Counted from the stretch's first letter, positions 26,789-36,056 are shown. The stretch is 64,000 nucleotides of DNA from Halomonas sp. YLGW01 (GCF_014840935.1 NZ_CP062005.1:1612001-1676000); one strand, 5' to 3'. Translations and numbers: made by a program. The notes: a model not told the origin generated them from the letters alone.

Positions 26789-28297
26789 TCAATCCTCAGT
26801 GACCGGCTTGAAGCGTTTGAGCTCGAGCAGCCGATAGCCAGTGTAGTTGCCGAGCAGCAGGATCAGGGACAGCAGGATCAGCTGCACGCCCAGGAAGTTG
26901 AAGGTGATATGGCGCACCCAGGGGTTGTTCATTGCCAGATAGGCGAGGATCGCCGTCAGCAGGCTGCCGCCGCCCTGGATTAGCACTTCCTTGGGGCCTT
27001 CTTCTTCCCACAGGATCGACATGCGCTCTATGGTCCAGGCCAGGATGATCATCGGGAAGAAGGTGATGGTCAGGCCGGCATTGAGGCCGAAACGATAGGA
27101 GAGCACCGAGAACACCGAGATGATGGCGATGACCGTGATGATCACCGCCGACACTCGCGCCACCAGCAGCAGGTTGAGGTGCGAGAGATAACTTCGGATC
27201 ACCAGCCCCACCGAGACCACCAGCAGGAAACCGACCAGGCCGGTGAGCAGAGTGGTCTGGATGAAGGCGAGGGCGATCAGCACCGGCATGAAGGTGCCCG
27301 AGGTCTTGATGCCGACCAGGACCCGCAGGAAGACAACCACCAGGGCGCCGATCGGGATCAGCAGGATGGTCTGAAACAGGGCCTGTTCCTCGAGGGGCAG
27401 GCTGTGAATCGAGAAGTTGATCAGGGTGTCATCGGCCAGCTGGTTGCGCACCGCGGTCGAGGCGGGCTGATTGTGCTGGATCATCGAGAAGCTGACTCGG
27501 GAATTGGTGCCGCCCTGTACCTCGAGCACGGCGTCGCCGCGATCCTCCCACAGCAGCAGGTTTTCGGGCCGGCCCTGGTCGCCACTCACCGGGTTGAAGA
27601 GCACGGCTTCGCCATCGTCGCCGAAGACCTGCAGCCAGCTTTGCAGCGACTGACGACGACGTCCGTCATCGAGGGCGAGGCTGCTGACCTCACGGGCGCG
27701 CACTCCGGCCTCATTGAGAAGGCGCACCAGCAAGGGGGTGCGCTCGAACTGGGTCAGTAGCAGGCGGGCATTTTCTCCCTGGCGATCACCGGTGAAATCC
27801 CGGATCAGCTCGCGGGCAAAGGTGATGGCGTCAGCCGAGCGCTGGCGGGCGCGCTCGATGACCTGACTGGCGGCGGTATCGAAGGGACGTTCCCAGGCAA
27901 TGTCACGGGGCAGGGCGGGCGGGGTGATCTCTCGATCACCGGCCGCAGGCGTCACTAGCAGTTGCACCGAGTAGTAGAGCTGCTGGGAGCCGGTGGCCTC
28001 GCGGATCGACCATTGGGCGCGACGGCTGCCCTGATCTTCGACGAAGGAAAGCCCGAAACCGGATGAGGCGGTATTCTCGGTCAGCACGCGATACCCGCGC
28101 TGGGTAGAGGGCAGCGCCAGGTCGACCATGACCGGCTCGCCTAGGGCCGTGAAGTTGACCTGGGCTTCGACTTCCCAGACCTGGCGTTGTTCGCCAGGCA
28201 TCCAGGGCACCTCGAAGGCCACATGACGATGCACGCTGAGCGCAATGCCAGCGATCATCAGGACGCCGACGAGCAGGTAAAAAGGCAGACGTGACAT
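26789..28297 (-). CDS. Inactive transglutaminase-like 7TM protein
   Basis: Protein of 502 aa: N-terminal TM (~5-22), periplasmic transglutaminase-like region (~150-260), then about seven C-terminal helices (~310-495). The protein contains no cysteine at all. The stretch ENARLLLTQFERTPLLVRLLNEAGVRAREV aligns with the transglutaminase core where the catalytic Cys should be, so that activity is excluded. A binding or receptor role in the inner membrane is likely. It is the middle gene of a retropepsin-7TM-ATP-grasp operon. Position of start: TACATG with weak ribosome site. Confidence 0.85.
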   Translation of the reverse strand: MSRLPFYLLVGVLMIAGIALSVHRHVAFEVPWMPGEQRQVWEVEAQVNFTALGEPVMVDLALPSTQRGYRVLTENTASSGFGLSFVEDQGSRRAQWSIREATGSQQLYYSVQLLVTPAAGDREITPPALPRDIAWERPFDTAASQVIERARQRSADAITFARELIRDFTGDRQGENARLLLTQFERTPLLVRLLNEAGVRAREVSSLALDDGRRRQSLQSWLQVFGDDGEAVLFNPVSGDQGRPENLLLWEDRGDAVLEVQGGTNSRVSFSMIQHNQPASTAVRNQLADDTLINFSIHSLPLEEQALFQTILLIPIGALVVVFLRVLVGIKTSGTFMPVLIALAFIQTTLLTGLVGFLLVVSVGLVIRSYLSHLNLLLVARVSAVIITVIAIISVFSVLSYRFGLNAGLTITFFPMIILAWTIERMSILWEEEGPKEVLIQGGGSLLTAILAYLAMNNPWVRHITFNFLGVQLILLSLILLLGNYTGYRLLELKRFKPVTED

Positions 28298-28319
28298 GTA
28301 CGGTCCTCAAATGAAACGG

Positions 28320-28343
28320 CACCCGCCGGGAGTGCGGCGGGTG
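28320..28343 (-). other. Intercistronic stem-loop between retropepsin and 7TM genes
   Basis: CACCCGCC (28320-28327) pairs with GGCGGGTG (28336-28343) with an 8-nt loop. No T-run follows on the minus strand, so it is more likely an mRNA stability element than a terminator. Confidence 0.4.
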
Positions 28344-28375
28344 ACGGTAATGATGTCTGGCGGCAGGGGAGGAGC

Positions 28376-29224
28376 TTAGCCCTGATCGACGGGGTCGCCA
28401 CCGCTGCGGTCTTGAGCATCATCGTCCGGCGAGGCGCTGTCAGCCTCTCGCTCCGGAAACTCCGGACGCGGATGCAGGTGGCGCTCGGCAACATCAATGA
28501 CCGCGATATCCATCATGAAGCCACGCCCCAGCAGGACGGGATGGCTGAGGGGACGGCGATCGGTCAGGGTGAACTCGACCTGTTCGCGAATCGGTCCCAG
28601 GGTCATCAGCAGGCTGATCACCGGGCGCGACTCTTCTCCATTGGACTGAAGCACTCGCACACGGCGTTCGATGGGGGCCTCGATCCAGTCGTCACGCACG
28701 GCAGCGACCGCCGTGTCGTCGTCTTCCAGGGCCAGTTTGAACTTCACCCAGTTGTCACCATCGCGTTCGAAGGGCGTGATCTCGCGGGCCGAGAGAGAGG
28801 ACGTATCGGCACCGGAGTCAATGCGCGCCTCCAGATGGGTGCCGATGCTGGGCAAGCCGATCCATTCGGAACGCCCCAGCAGCGTCTTGTTGCCAATATC
28901 CGAGTCGGTGGAGCACTCCCTGACCACCGCTTCCGGCTGGCGGTCGGCTTGCGCCAGCTGGGCGGTCAGTCCCCGCAGCAGGCTTCCGACCTCACGGACA
29001 TCGGCATCGACACGATCGAGGCGTTGCTGTTGCTGGGCATGGCGTTCCTGCTGACCACTGCATTGGCGCTCGACCACTGCTTCCAGCTGCATGAAACGTT
29101 CATCCAGCTGATCCGCAGTGGCAAGCGACGCATGTGCCTCTTGCTGTGCCTGTGGCGACCAGGCGCATCCCGCGAGTAGCGAGAGCCCCAACAATGCCGC
29201 CAGGCATGAGTAGCGATTGCCCAT
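28376..29224 (-). CDS. Retropepsin-like aspartic protease lipoprotein (RimB/DUF785 family)
   Basis: Protein of 282 aa. A lipoprotein signal ends in LLAGC, with the lipidated Cys at residue 20. A helical, Gln-rich region (~25-95) follows, then the protease domain. The catalytic Asp is in ARIDSGADTSSLSA (D136), and the closing strand VLLGRGFMMDIAVIDV is typical of single-domain retropepsins, which act as dimers. It is likely periplasmic, attached to a membrane. Start: two adjacent ATGs (29227, 29224) follow TAGGAGA; the second has better spacing. First gene of the operon. Substrate unknown; a peptide made or modified by the ATP-grasp partner is a natural guess. Confidence 0.85.
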   Translation of the reverse strand: MGNRYSCLAALLGLSLLAGCAWSPQAQQEAHASLATADQLDERFMQLEAVVERQCSGQQERHAQQQQRLDRVDADVREVGSLLRGLTAQLAQADRQPEAVVRECSTDSDIGNKTLLGRSEWIGLPSIGTHLEARIDSGADTSSLSAREITPFERDGDNWVKFKLALEDDDTAVAAVRDDWIEAPIERRVRVLQSNGEESRPVISLLMTLGPIREQVEFTLTDRRPLSHPVLLGRGFMMDIAVIDVAERHLHPRPEFPEREADSASPDDDAQDRSGGDPVDQG

Positions 29225-29383
29225 CATTCTCCTACATGTGTTAGCCGCCACTGGTATCCGACCTCAACCGCTGCCGGAATGTTCAGACTTCTTCCCGCGC
29301 TCCCTGCGGGGAATCCAGCGATGATAAGGAGTGGTGCCGCGGCTGTCCATGTGAGGCAGGCCCTGACTTGGCGGCCAAGCGCC

Positions 29384-32300
29384 TCAGGAGGGTGCCTCCA
29401 CTCTGGCTCCGGCATCGTTGGCCGCATTGTGATCACGGGCCAGCAGCAGGTAGAACGCCGGCAGCACGAACAGGGTGAAGAGGGTGCCGATGCCGAGCCC
29501 GGACGCGATGGTCAGCCCGATGTCGAAGCGACTGACCGCGCCGGCACCGGAGGCCAACAGCAGCGGCACCATGGCCACGATCAGCGCAACCGACGTCATC
29601 AGGATCGGTCGCAGCCGGATGGCCGAGGCCTCGATGACCGCCTCCCGCTTGCCAAGCCCTTTCTCATGCTGCAGCTGATTGGCGAACTCGACAATCAGGA
29701 TGCCGTTCTTGGCCACCACCCCGATCAGGGTGATCAGGCCGACCTGAGTATAGATGTTCAGGCTCGAGACCCCGAGGGTAATGAAGGCCATGGCGCCGGC
29801 CACCGACATGGGCACCGACACCAGAATGATCAGTGGATCCCGCCAGCTCTCGAATTGGGCCGCCAGTACCAGGTAGATGACAAGCAGCGACAGGAAGAAG
29901 GTCAGTACCAGGGCGCTGCCCTGAGTCATCAGCTGGCGGGACTGCCCCTTGTAATCGACCGAGTAGGCCGGTGGGAGGGTGTCGGCGGCGGTCTGATTGA
30001 GCCATGCAAGCGAATCGCCCAGGGTCACGCCGGGGCGCGGCACGCCCTCGAGTATCAAAGAGTTCAACTGCTGGAACTGGCTGCGTTCGGATGGCTCCAC
30101 GCTGTCTTCGAAACGCACCAGATTGCCAAGCGGCACCTGTTCTCCCGAGTCCGCGGTGATGTAGTAGTTGTCGATCATCGAGGCGTCTAGCCGGAACGCC
30201 TGCTCGACCTGGGGAATGACCTTGTAGCTGCGGCCGTCCATGCTGAATCGGTTGATATAGCCTTCACCGAGCAGGGTCGACAGCGCCTGCCCCACGTCGG
30301 CCATGGTCAGGCCGAGATCTGCCACCCGGTCACGGTCGACCAGCACGCGGGTCGTCGGACGGTCGAAATCGATCGACTTGCGCAGGAAGGCGAAGTTGCC
30401 GCTGCCCATGGCCTGGCCGAGCAGGTCATCGGCGATGGCATTCAGCTCCTCGTAGCTGTTGCCGGTGGTCAGCACGAACTGGACCGGCAGGCCGCCACTG
30501 GAGCCCGGCAGAGACGGGCGCGGGAAGGCCGCAGTCTGCAGGCCGGTGACCTGGGACAGGGCCCCTTGCAGCGCCGGCAGCGCCGTCATCTGAGAGACCT
30601 CGCGCTCGCTCCAAGGCGCCATCTTGAAGCCGCCAAACACGGTGTCGGCACTGGTGCCACCAAGGATCATGAAGGACTCCTTGTAGCCGTCGATGCCTTC
30701 CATGCTGGCCTGGATATCACCGGCATAGCGCTCCAGGTACTCGAGGGTGCCGGTCTGCGGCGCGGTGCCCTGGAAGAAGATGATGCCCTGATCCTCGGTG
30801 GGGGCCAGTTCATTCTGGCTGGTGATGAACATGAAGTAGATCGAGGCCAGCACCACGGTGGCGAAGACCACCGGTACCGAGACCGCTTCCAGGGTGCGCG
30901 ACAATAGGCTGCGATAGCCGTTGGACAGGCTATTGAAGCTGGCCTCGACCCCGCGCTCGAATCGGGACGAGCTGCCGTGGGGCTTGAGCACCTTGCCTGA
31001 CAGCATCGGCGAGAGCGTCAGCGCCACGATCCCCGAGATCACCACGGCGCCTGCCAGGGTGAAGGCAAACTCCGTGAACAGCGAGCCGACCAGGCCGCCC
31101 ATGAAGCCGATCGGCGCATAGACCGCCACCAGGGTCGTGGTCATGGCGATGATGGGCACTGCCATTTCGCGAGCGCCGTTGATGGCCGCGTCGAACCGCG
31201 ACTCACCGGCCTCGATGTGGCGATGCACGTTCTCGACCACGATGATGGCGTCGTCCACCACCAGGCCGATCGCCAGCACCATAGACAGCAGGGTCAACAG
31301 GTTGAGGGAGAAGCCCAGCAGCAGCATCACGAAGGCCGCGCCGATCAGCGACAGCGGCACCGCCACGGCTGGCACCAGGGCGGCGCGGAACGAGCCGAGT
31401 GACAGGAAGATCACCACCAGCACGATGATGATCGCCTCCAGTAGGGTCTTGATCACCTCGTTGATGGAGTCCTCGATGAACTCCGAGGCGTCATAGGGCA
31501 GCACTACCTCGAGCCCCACGGGGAGCTGGCGACGAATTTCAGGCAGGGTGTCGCGAACCGCGGTGGCCACGTCCAGAGGGTTGGCGCCCGGCGCCTGTTC
31601 GATGGCCATGAAAGTGGCGGGAGTACCACTGTACCAGGCGATGCTGTCGTAGCTTTCGGCGCCTAGCTCGGTCCGTGCCACGTCTCTCAGCCGCACCAGG
31701 TCGCCGCCATCGTTACGCACCACCAGATCTTCAAACTGAGCGGGATCGGTGATGTCGGTATCGGTGGTCAGGTTGATGGCCACGAACTCGCTGCGCGTCT
31801 TGCCCACGCCGGCCTGGTAGTTGTTGTTCTGCAGTACTTCGATGATCTGGCCAGGGCTGACATTCAGTGCCGCCATGCGTTGCGGGTCCAGCCAGATACG
31901 CATGGCCATGCTCTGACCGAAGCTGCGAGCCTTGGCGACGCCGGGCAACGCCTGGAGCTTGGGTTGAACGACCCGGGTCAGGTAATCGGTGATGCGGGGA
32001 ACAGCCATACGCTCGGAATAGAACGCCAGATACATCAGGGCCGTGCTGTCGCCCGTCGAGGACTCGATGACCGGGCTCTCGGCGGCGCTGGGCAGCACGC
32101 TGCGCTGACTGGCCACCTTGGCCTGTACTTCGGCCAGGGCCGCATTGGCATCGTAGTTCAGCTCCATGTTGACCTGGATGGTCGAGGAGCCCTGGGCACT
32201 GGTCGACTCGATGAAGTCGATGCCATTGGCTTCGGCAATCGCTTGCTGCAAGGGCGTCGTCACGAAGCCCTGGACCAGTTCGGAGCTGGCTCCCGGGTAG

Positions 32301-32449
32301 GAGGTGGAGACCGTGATCACGGTGCTTTCCAGTTCGGGGTACTGGCGGACTTCCATGTCCATCGCGGCTCTCAGGCCGACGAGCAGGATCAGCAGGCTGA
32401 CTACGGTGGCCAGCACCGGGCGACGTATGAAGATATCGGTGAATGTCAT
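29384..32449 (-). CDS. RND-family efflux pump inner-membrane protein
   Basis: Protein of 1021 aa, HAE1-type RND transporter. N-terminal IFIRRPVLATVVSLLILLVG, two large periplasmic loops and 12 helices are visible. TM4 keeps the proton-relay aspartates in LAIGLVVDDAIIVVENVHRHIE. Such pumps export drugs, dyes, fatty acids or solvents with an adaptor and an outer-membrane channel. Its ATG overlaps the adaptor stop (TGATG). No outer-membrane channel gene or local regulator follows, so a TolC-like channel elsewhere is expected. Confidence 0.93.
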   Translation of the reverse strand: MTFTDIFIRRPVLATVVSLLILLVGLRAAMDMEVRQYPELESTVITVSTSYPGASSELVQGFVTTPLQQAIAEANGIDFIESTSAQGSSTIQVNMELNYDANAALAEVQAKVASQRSVLPSAAESPVIESSTGDSTALMYLAFYSERMAVPRITDYLTRVVQPKLQALPGVAKARSFGQSMAMRIWLDPQRMAALNVSPGQIIEVLQNNNYQAGVGKTRSEFVAINLTTDTDITDPAQFEDLVVRNDGGDLVRLRDVARTELGAESYDSIAWYSGTPATFMAIEQAPGANPLDVATAVRDTLPEIRRQLPVGLEVVLPYDASEFIEDSINEVIKTLLEAIIIVLVVIFLSLGSFRAALVPAVAVPLSLIGAAFVMLLLGFSLNLLTLLSMVLAIGLVVDDAIIVVENVHRHIEAGESRFDAAINGAREMAVPIIAMTTTLVAVYAPIGFMGGLVGSLFTEFAFTLAGAVVISGIVALTLSPMLSGKVLKPHGSSSRFERGVEASFNSLSNGYRSLLSRTLEAVSVPVVFATVVLASIYFMFITSQNELAPTEDQGIIFFQGTAPQTGTLEYLERYAGDIQASMEGIDGYKESFMILGGTSADTVFGGFKMAPWSEREVSQMTALPALQGALSQVTGLQTAAFPRPSLPGSSGGLPVQFVLTTGNSYEELNAIADDLLGQAMGSGNFAFLRKSIDFDRPTTRVLVDRDRVADLGLTMADVGQALSTLLGEGYINRFSMDGRSYKVIPQVEQAFRLDASMIDNYYITADSGEQVPLGNLVRFEDSVEPSERSQFQQLNSLILEGVPRPGVTLGDSLAWLNQTAADTLPPAYSVDYKGQSRQLMTQGSALVLTFFLSLLVIYLVLAAQFESWRDPLIILVSVPMSVAGAMAFITLGVSSLNIYTQVGLITLIGVVAKNGILIVEFANQLQHEKGLGKREAVIEASAIRLRPILMTSVALIVAMVPLLLASGAGAVSRFDIGLTIASGLGIGTLFTLFVLPAFYLLLARDHNAANDAGARVEAPS

Positions 32450-33573
32450 CAGCCCCTGGCCTCCTCGTCGGCGGCAGACGCCTGGTTGGCAGAGTCTTCC
32501 GGCGAGGTCATCTTGATCGGTTGGCCATCACGCAGGCGCAGCAGCCCTGTAGCCACCACCTGGTCACCGGCCGACAGGCCCTCGATGATCTCGGTGGTAT
32601 CGCCGCGAGTGCTGCCGGTGGTCACCTGCTGGCGAGACGCGATGGTCTGCCCCTGGTCATTCTCGACCACACGAAACACGAAGACACCGTAGGTGTTGAA
32701 GGAGAGCGCCGTGCGGGGGAGGGTGAGCACCTCGCGAGACTCGGCCGACAGCGTGCTGACCTCGGCGAACATCCCCGGGCGCAGGGCGGCATCGGCGTTG
32801 TCGAGTTGCGCGCGGACATTGAGTGTGCGGCTCGATTCGTTGATGGAAGGCGCGATGGCCAGGACCTCGCCATGGAAGACCCGTTCGGGGTATGCCGCAA
32901 CGCTGAGCTCGATGCGGCGTCCGGCGGTCACCCGACCAAGGTCGCGCTCCGGTACGCTGTAATCCACGTGAATGGGGTCCAGCATGTTCAGGTTCACGAT
33001 CGGTGTGCCCACGGCGATGTACTCGCCTAGGTCGACATGGCGCAGGCCCACGACACCATCGAAGGGCGCCCGGATGGTCTTCTTCTCGAGCTGGGCGCGC
33101 TGCTGTTCGGCATCGGCACGCGCCGCTTGGTAGTTGGCGCGCGCCTCGTCGAATTGCGACTGGGAGACCGCATTGCGAGGCAACAGGTTCGAGTAGCGCT
33201 GGTAGGTCTCGTTGGCCAGCTGGGCCCGGGCTTCCAGCGCCGCCAGCGCGGCGCGGTCGACACTGTCCTCGAGGCGAATCAATACATCGCCTTGACTGAC
33301 GCCTTGTCCCGATTCGAAGGCGACCTCGCTGACCACACCGGCCACCTCGTTGGCCACCTCGACGCCATTGATGGCCCGCAGCGATCCTACCGAGCCGAGT
33401 GCCGGGCGCCAGGTCTGAGTCTCGAGGGTGACGGCCTCGACGGGCGTTGGCGGCTGAGCCTGGGCATTCTGCGCTCCCATTTCCTGCATTTTCAGGTATT
33501 TCCAACCGAAAATGCTGCCCAGAACCGCCGCAAGCACGAGGATGACGATGGCGAGACGTAGTGTGGTTTTCAT
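32449..33573 (-). CDS. RND efflux periplasmic adaptor (membrane fusion protein)
   Basis: Protein of 374 aa. N-terminal anchor LRLAIVILVLAAVLGSIFGW is followed by a lipoyl/hairpin region (GVVSEVAFESGQGVSQGDVLIRLE ... IRAPFDGVVGLRHVDLGEYI) and beta-barrel and membrane-proximal domains (RTLNVRAQLDNADAALRPGMFAEV). It bridges the RND protein and an outer-membrane channel. The start at 33573 (MKTTLRL) puts the anchor at the N-terminus; a 20-residue in-frame extension has no support. Confidence 0.92.
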   Translation of the reverse strand: MKTTLRLAIVILVLAAVLGSIFGWKYLKMQEMGAQNAQAQPPTPVEAVTLETQTWRPALGSVGSLRAINGVEVANEVAGVVSEVAFESGQGVSQGDVLIRLEDSVDRAALAALEARAQLANETYQRYSNLLPRNAVSQSQFDEARANYQAARADAEQQRAQLEKKTIRAPFDGVVGLRHVDLGEYIAVGTPIVNLNMLDPIHVDYSVPERDLGRVTAGRRIELSVAAYPERVFHGEVLAIAPSINESSRTLNVRAQLDNADAALRPGMFAEVSTLSAESREVLTLPRTALSFNTYGVFVFRVVENDQGQTIASRQQVTTGSTRGDTTEIIEGLSAGDQVVATGLLRLRDGQPIKMTSPEDSANQASAADEEARG

Positions 33574-34041
33574 GGCCGGTTCCCTATGAGCGCCGTCAGT
33601 GATCACGGAGGTGACGCCCAGGAGGCGTCGCAAGAAGCACTTGAAGAGTTAAGGGCTCAATGATGTAAGCATGACGCCCAAAAGACCAGCGAGACAGAGA
33701 AAATGCAGTCAATGAACGCAGGTACCGGTCCGTGATCCTTGAGGCCGGCGCTTCTTATGCCAAGTTGGGCGCGTCGAGGCCTCACAGCACGGCGATGGAG
33801 TATCCAAAGGGCAGGTCAATACCACCGGCAGCCCGGCCCTTAGCCATACTTAATTTAACATAATATATATTATGCGAAGTTTAGGGTGGGTGTGGGAATA
33901 CGTGACTCCTGGCGGTGTCATCGATGCAGCTACACTAGTGCTTAACGCCTGGGAGATTTCCCATCAGGCGACGGGCGGCGCCTCCAATCGACACTCGCTG
34001 CACCAAGTGCTACCGTTCGCGCCTTTCTGAACAGGAGACCC
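33574..34041. other. Gene-free region upstream of the RND operon, with an AT-rich palindrome
   Basis: This 468-bp stretch separates the leftward RND operon from a rightward small gene. It holds a perfect 16-bp palindrome CATAATATATATTATG (33859-33874) inside an AT-rich island (about 33845-33885), and a small GACGCC/GGCGTC hairpin at 33613-33629 in the adaptor leader. Promoters for both directions must lie here. I see no RNA gene or credible coding sequence. Confidence 0.6.
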
Positions 34042-34245
34042 ATGATGAGCGCAGAATATTCCCTTTATGATCTGACCCAAGCCAAGGAAGCGCTGGAGCT
34101 GGCCGAAAAGCAATGGGAAGAAGATGACGGCAAGAACCGTCAGGCGCATATCAAGAAGATTTCCGCAGCCCGGGCCAACTTTGCCATGATTGAAGGTCAG
34201 CTGAAGCGCGATGGCATTATTGCCGAAGAAGACGCGGCCTTCTAA
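34042..34245 (+). CDS. Small hypothetical protein, 67 aa
   Basis: Acidic, helical small protein with heptad-like hydrophobic spacing (LYDLTQAKEALELAEKQWEE, ISAARANFAMIEGQLKRDG). The ribosome site CAGGAG lies 6-7 bp before the ATG, and a hairpin terminator lies 27 bp past the stop, both good signs of a real gene. There is no signal peptide or membrane segment. I do not recognise the family and assign no function. Confidence 0.7.
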   Translation: MMSAEYSLYDLTQAKEALELAEKQWEEDDGKNRQAHIKKISAARANFAMIEGQLKRDGIIAEEDAAF

Positions 34246-34271
34246 TCCCGCATTCATGCCGAGGCTTCCAG

Positions 34272-34298
34272 GGCCGTTTTCTTTCATGGAAAACGGCC
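34272..34298 (+). terminator. Hairpin terminator after the 67-aa gene
   Basis: GGCCGTTTTC (34272-34281) pairs with GAAAACGGCC (34289-34298) in a 10-bp stem with a 7-nt loop. No long T-run follows, so efficiency is uncertain. Confidence 0.6.
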
Positions 34299-34454
34299 TG
34301 ACTGGCACCTAAAACCGCCTCACTATCCCAGTTGTGTCATCGTTGCCAGTGCCGCCTGGCACAGTGCCCCACGATCTGATCGCAGTCTCGCGTCTTCCCA
34401 CCGATAGCGCCATATGGCAACGTCGTCGGTTCGTTCATTCGTCACGAGAATCAC

Positions 34455-34802
34455 ATGTCCCAGAAGATCTACTGTATCGCCAGCTTCAAGCCCAAGCCCG
34501 GCCGAGAAGATGCCGCCTTCAAGGCACTGCAAGCGCTGGAACCCAATGCGCACCGCGAGGATGCCTGCCTGCAATACACCGTGACCCGCCAGATCGATAA
34601 CCCCTTCGCTCAGGGTGACAGCTATCCGATCGTGTTCCATGAAGTCTGGGCCAATCGCGAAGCCTTCGAGGCACACTGCCAGCGCCGGGAAATCCAGGCA
34701 TTCTTCCAGGCGCAGGTGGAGTCGCCGGATGGTGATATCGAAGATGCCAACGTATGCGTTTATACCGACGAGCCCGCTGACTTCGACGCTCCGAACGTCT
34801 AG
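34455..34802 (+). CDS. Antibiotic biosynthesis monooxygenase-fold protein
   Basis: Protein of 115 aa with the ferredoxin-like ABM fold: IYCIASFKPKPGREDAAFKALQ, CLQYTVTRQ, and FHEVWANREAFEAHCQRREIQAFF, where the HEVW/AHCQ pattern is typical. Members act as cofactor-less quinol monooxygenases (YgiN type) or heme-degrading enzymes, and many have no known substrate. It is a single gene with no functional neighbours. Confidence 0.8.
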   Translation: MSQKIYCIASFKPKPGREDAAFKALQALEPNAHREDACLQYTVTRQIDNPFAQGDSYPIVFHEVWANREAFEAHCQRREIQAFFQAQVESPDGDIEDANVCVYTDEPADFDAPNV

Positions 34803-34965
34803 ACCGCCCCAATAGAAGCGTTCGTGAAGATGATCTGACGCATAAGACGCCGGTCGCGTGTTCTGGCTCTAAAGGGCCATGACCGCCCTTCTTGTGGGCT
34901 CGTCAATGAACTCGCCGACATGATTCGAATCCTACCGCTATGACCTTTCATATCAGGAGGATTGC

Positions 34966-35511
34966 ATGCGTCATCCATCAAAGCGACACCGCCTCTGGGC
35001 ATTTGCGTTACTCGTCCTGGCCTTGACCGGCTGTGCCGGCGTGGAGGTGGAAGACTACGCCGGCAGTGAGCCGCGTCTGGATATTGCCGAGTACTTCGAA
35101 GGCGAGACGCGTGCATGGGGCATGGTGCAGGACTATTCAGGCGAAGTGCAGCGGCGCTTTACCGTCGATATCTCGGGCACGGTCGAGGGCGATACGCTGA
35201 CGCTGGATGAGCACTTCACCTATGCCAATGGCGACACTGATCGCCGCGTCTGGACGTTCGAGCGGGTCGACGAGCATCGTTGGATCGGCCAGGCCAGTGA
35301 TGTCGAGGGCAAGGTAGAAGCCAAGCAATACGGCCATGTCTTCCATATGAACTACCCGCTGGAAGTCGCCGTGGGCGGTCGCAACCTGACCTTCACCATG
35401 GACGACTGGATGTACCTGCAACCGGATGGCAAGTTGATCAACCGTACCCGTATGTCCAAGCTGGGCGTGACCCTCGGCGAGGTGACCTTGACCTTCGACA
35501 AATCACCCTGA
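34966..35511 (+). CDS. DUF3833 lipoprotein
   Basis: Protein of 181 aa with a lipoprotein signal (LLVLALTGC, Cys at residue 23) followed by a lipocalin-like DUF3833 domain (LDIAEYFEGETRAWGMVQDYSGEVQRRF, FTYANGDTDRRVWTFERV, DDWMYLQPDGKLINRTRMSKLGV). The family is present in many gammaproteobacteria and has no assigned role. AGGAGG lies 6 bp before the ATG. Followed by a strong terminator. Confidence 0.87.
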   Translation: MRHPSKRHRLWAFALLVLALTGCAGVEVEDYAGSEPRLDIAEYFEGETRAWGMVQDYSGEVQRRFTVDISGTVEGDTLTLDEHFTYANGDTDRRVWTFERVDEHRWIGQASDVEGKVEAKQYGHVFHMNYPLEVAVGGRNLTFTMDDWMYLQPDGKLINRTRMSKLGVTLGEVTLTFDKSP

Positions 35512-35530
35512 GCCAACGCCACAGCACGAA

Positions 35531-35561
35531 AAAGCCCCGATGACGTCGTCATCGGGGCTTT
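35531..35561. terminator. Bidirectional terminator between DUF3833 and ectC
   Basis: AAAGCCCCGATGAC (35531-35544) and GTCATCGGGGCTTT (35548-35561) form a perfect 14-bp stem with a 3-nt loop. A-rich and T-rich ends on the two sides let it work for the rightward lipoprotein gene and the leftward ectABC operon. Confidence 0.9.
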
Positions 35562-35596
35562 GTTACGCGGCTCTTATGCCTTGGCGAACGTCAGGC

Positions 35597-35995
35597 TCAG
35601 CTGTCGTCGCCGGGCGCGGCGTAGGAACCGTCTTCGCGATGGACTTCCTTGCCGGTCAGGCCCGGCGTGAAAACGCAGGCGAGATGCATGGTCTTGCTGG
35701 CACGCAGCAGGTGCTCGTCGTGCTGGTCGAGGATATAGATGTCGCCCGGCTTGATCGGCCAGATCTTGCCGTCTGCCAGCGTTTCCACTTCGCCCTCGCC
35801 TTCGATGCAGTAGACGGCCTCGAAGTGATTCTTGTAGTGGATGTGGGTCTCGGTACCTTCAAAGATACGCGTGATATGGAAGGAGCACTGGCCGCCATCG
35901 TCAGCCAGCGAGAGACGGGTGCTGTCCCAGTTGCCATTTTCGGCCTTTACCAGGCGGTCGGTCTTGCGCGCTTCTTCGAGATTGCGAACGATCAT
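35597..35995 (-). CDS. ectC: L-ectoine synthase
   Basis: Protein of 132 aa, cupin fold, closing the ring of N-gamma-acetyl-2,4-diaminobutyrate to give ectoine. Visible family features are [33 protein letters not shown] and [19 protein letters not shown], which hold the metal and substrate residues. It is the third gene of ectABC, separated from ectB by 94 bp. Ectoine is the main compatible solute of halophilic Halomonadaceae. Confidence 0.97.
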   Translation of the reverse strand: MIVRNLEEARKTDRLVKAENGNWDSTRLSLADDGGQCSFHITRIFEGTETHIHYKNHFEAVYCIEGEGEVETLADGKIWPIKPGDIYILDQHDEHLLRASKTMHLACVFTPGLTGKEVHREDGSYAAPGDDS

Positions 35996-36056
35996 TACGA
36001 ACTTCCTCTGTTGAAAGACTAGACGGGAAACCCGATCTGGTCGGGCTCCCGGGACT

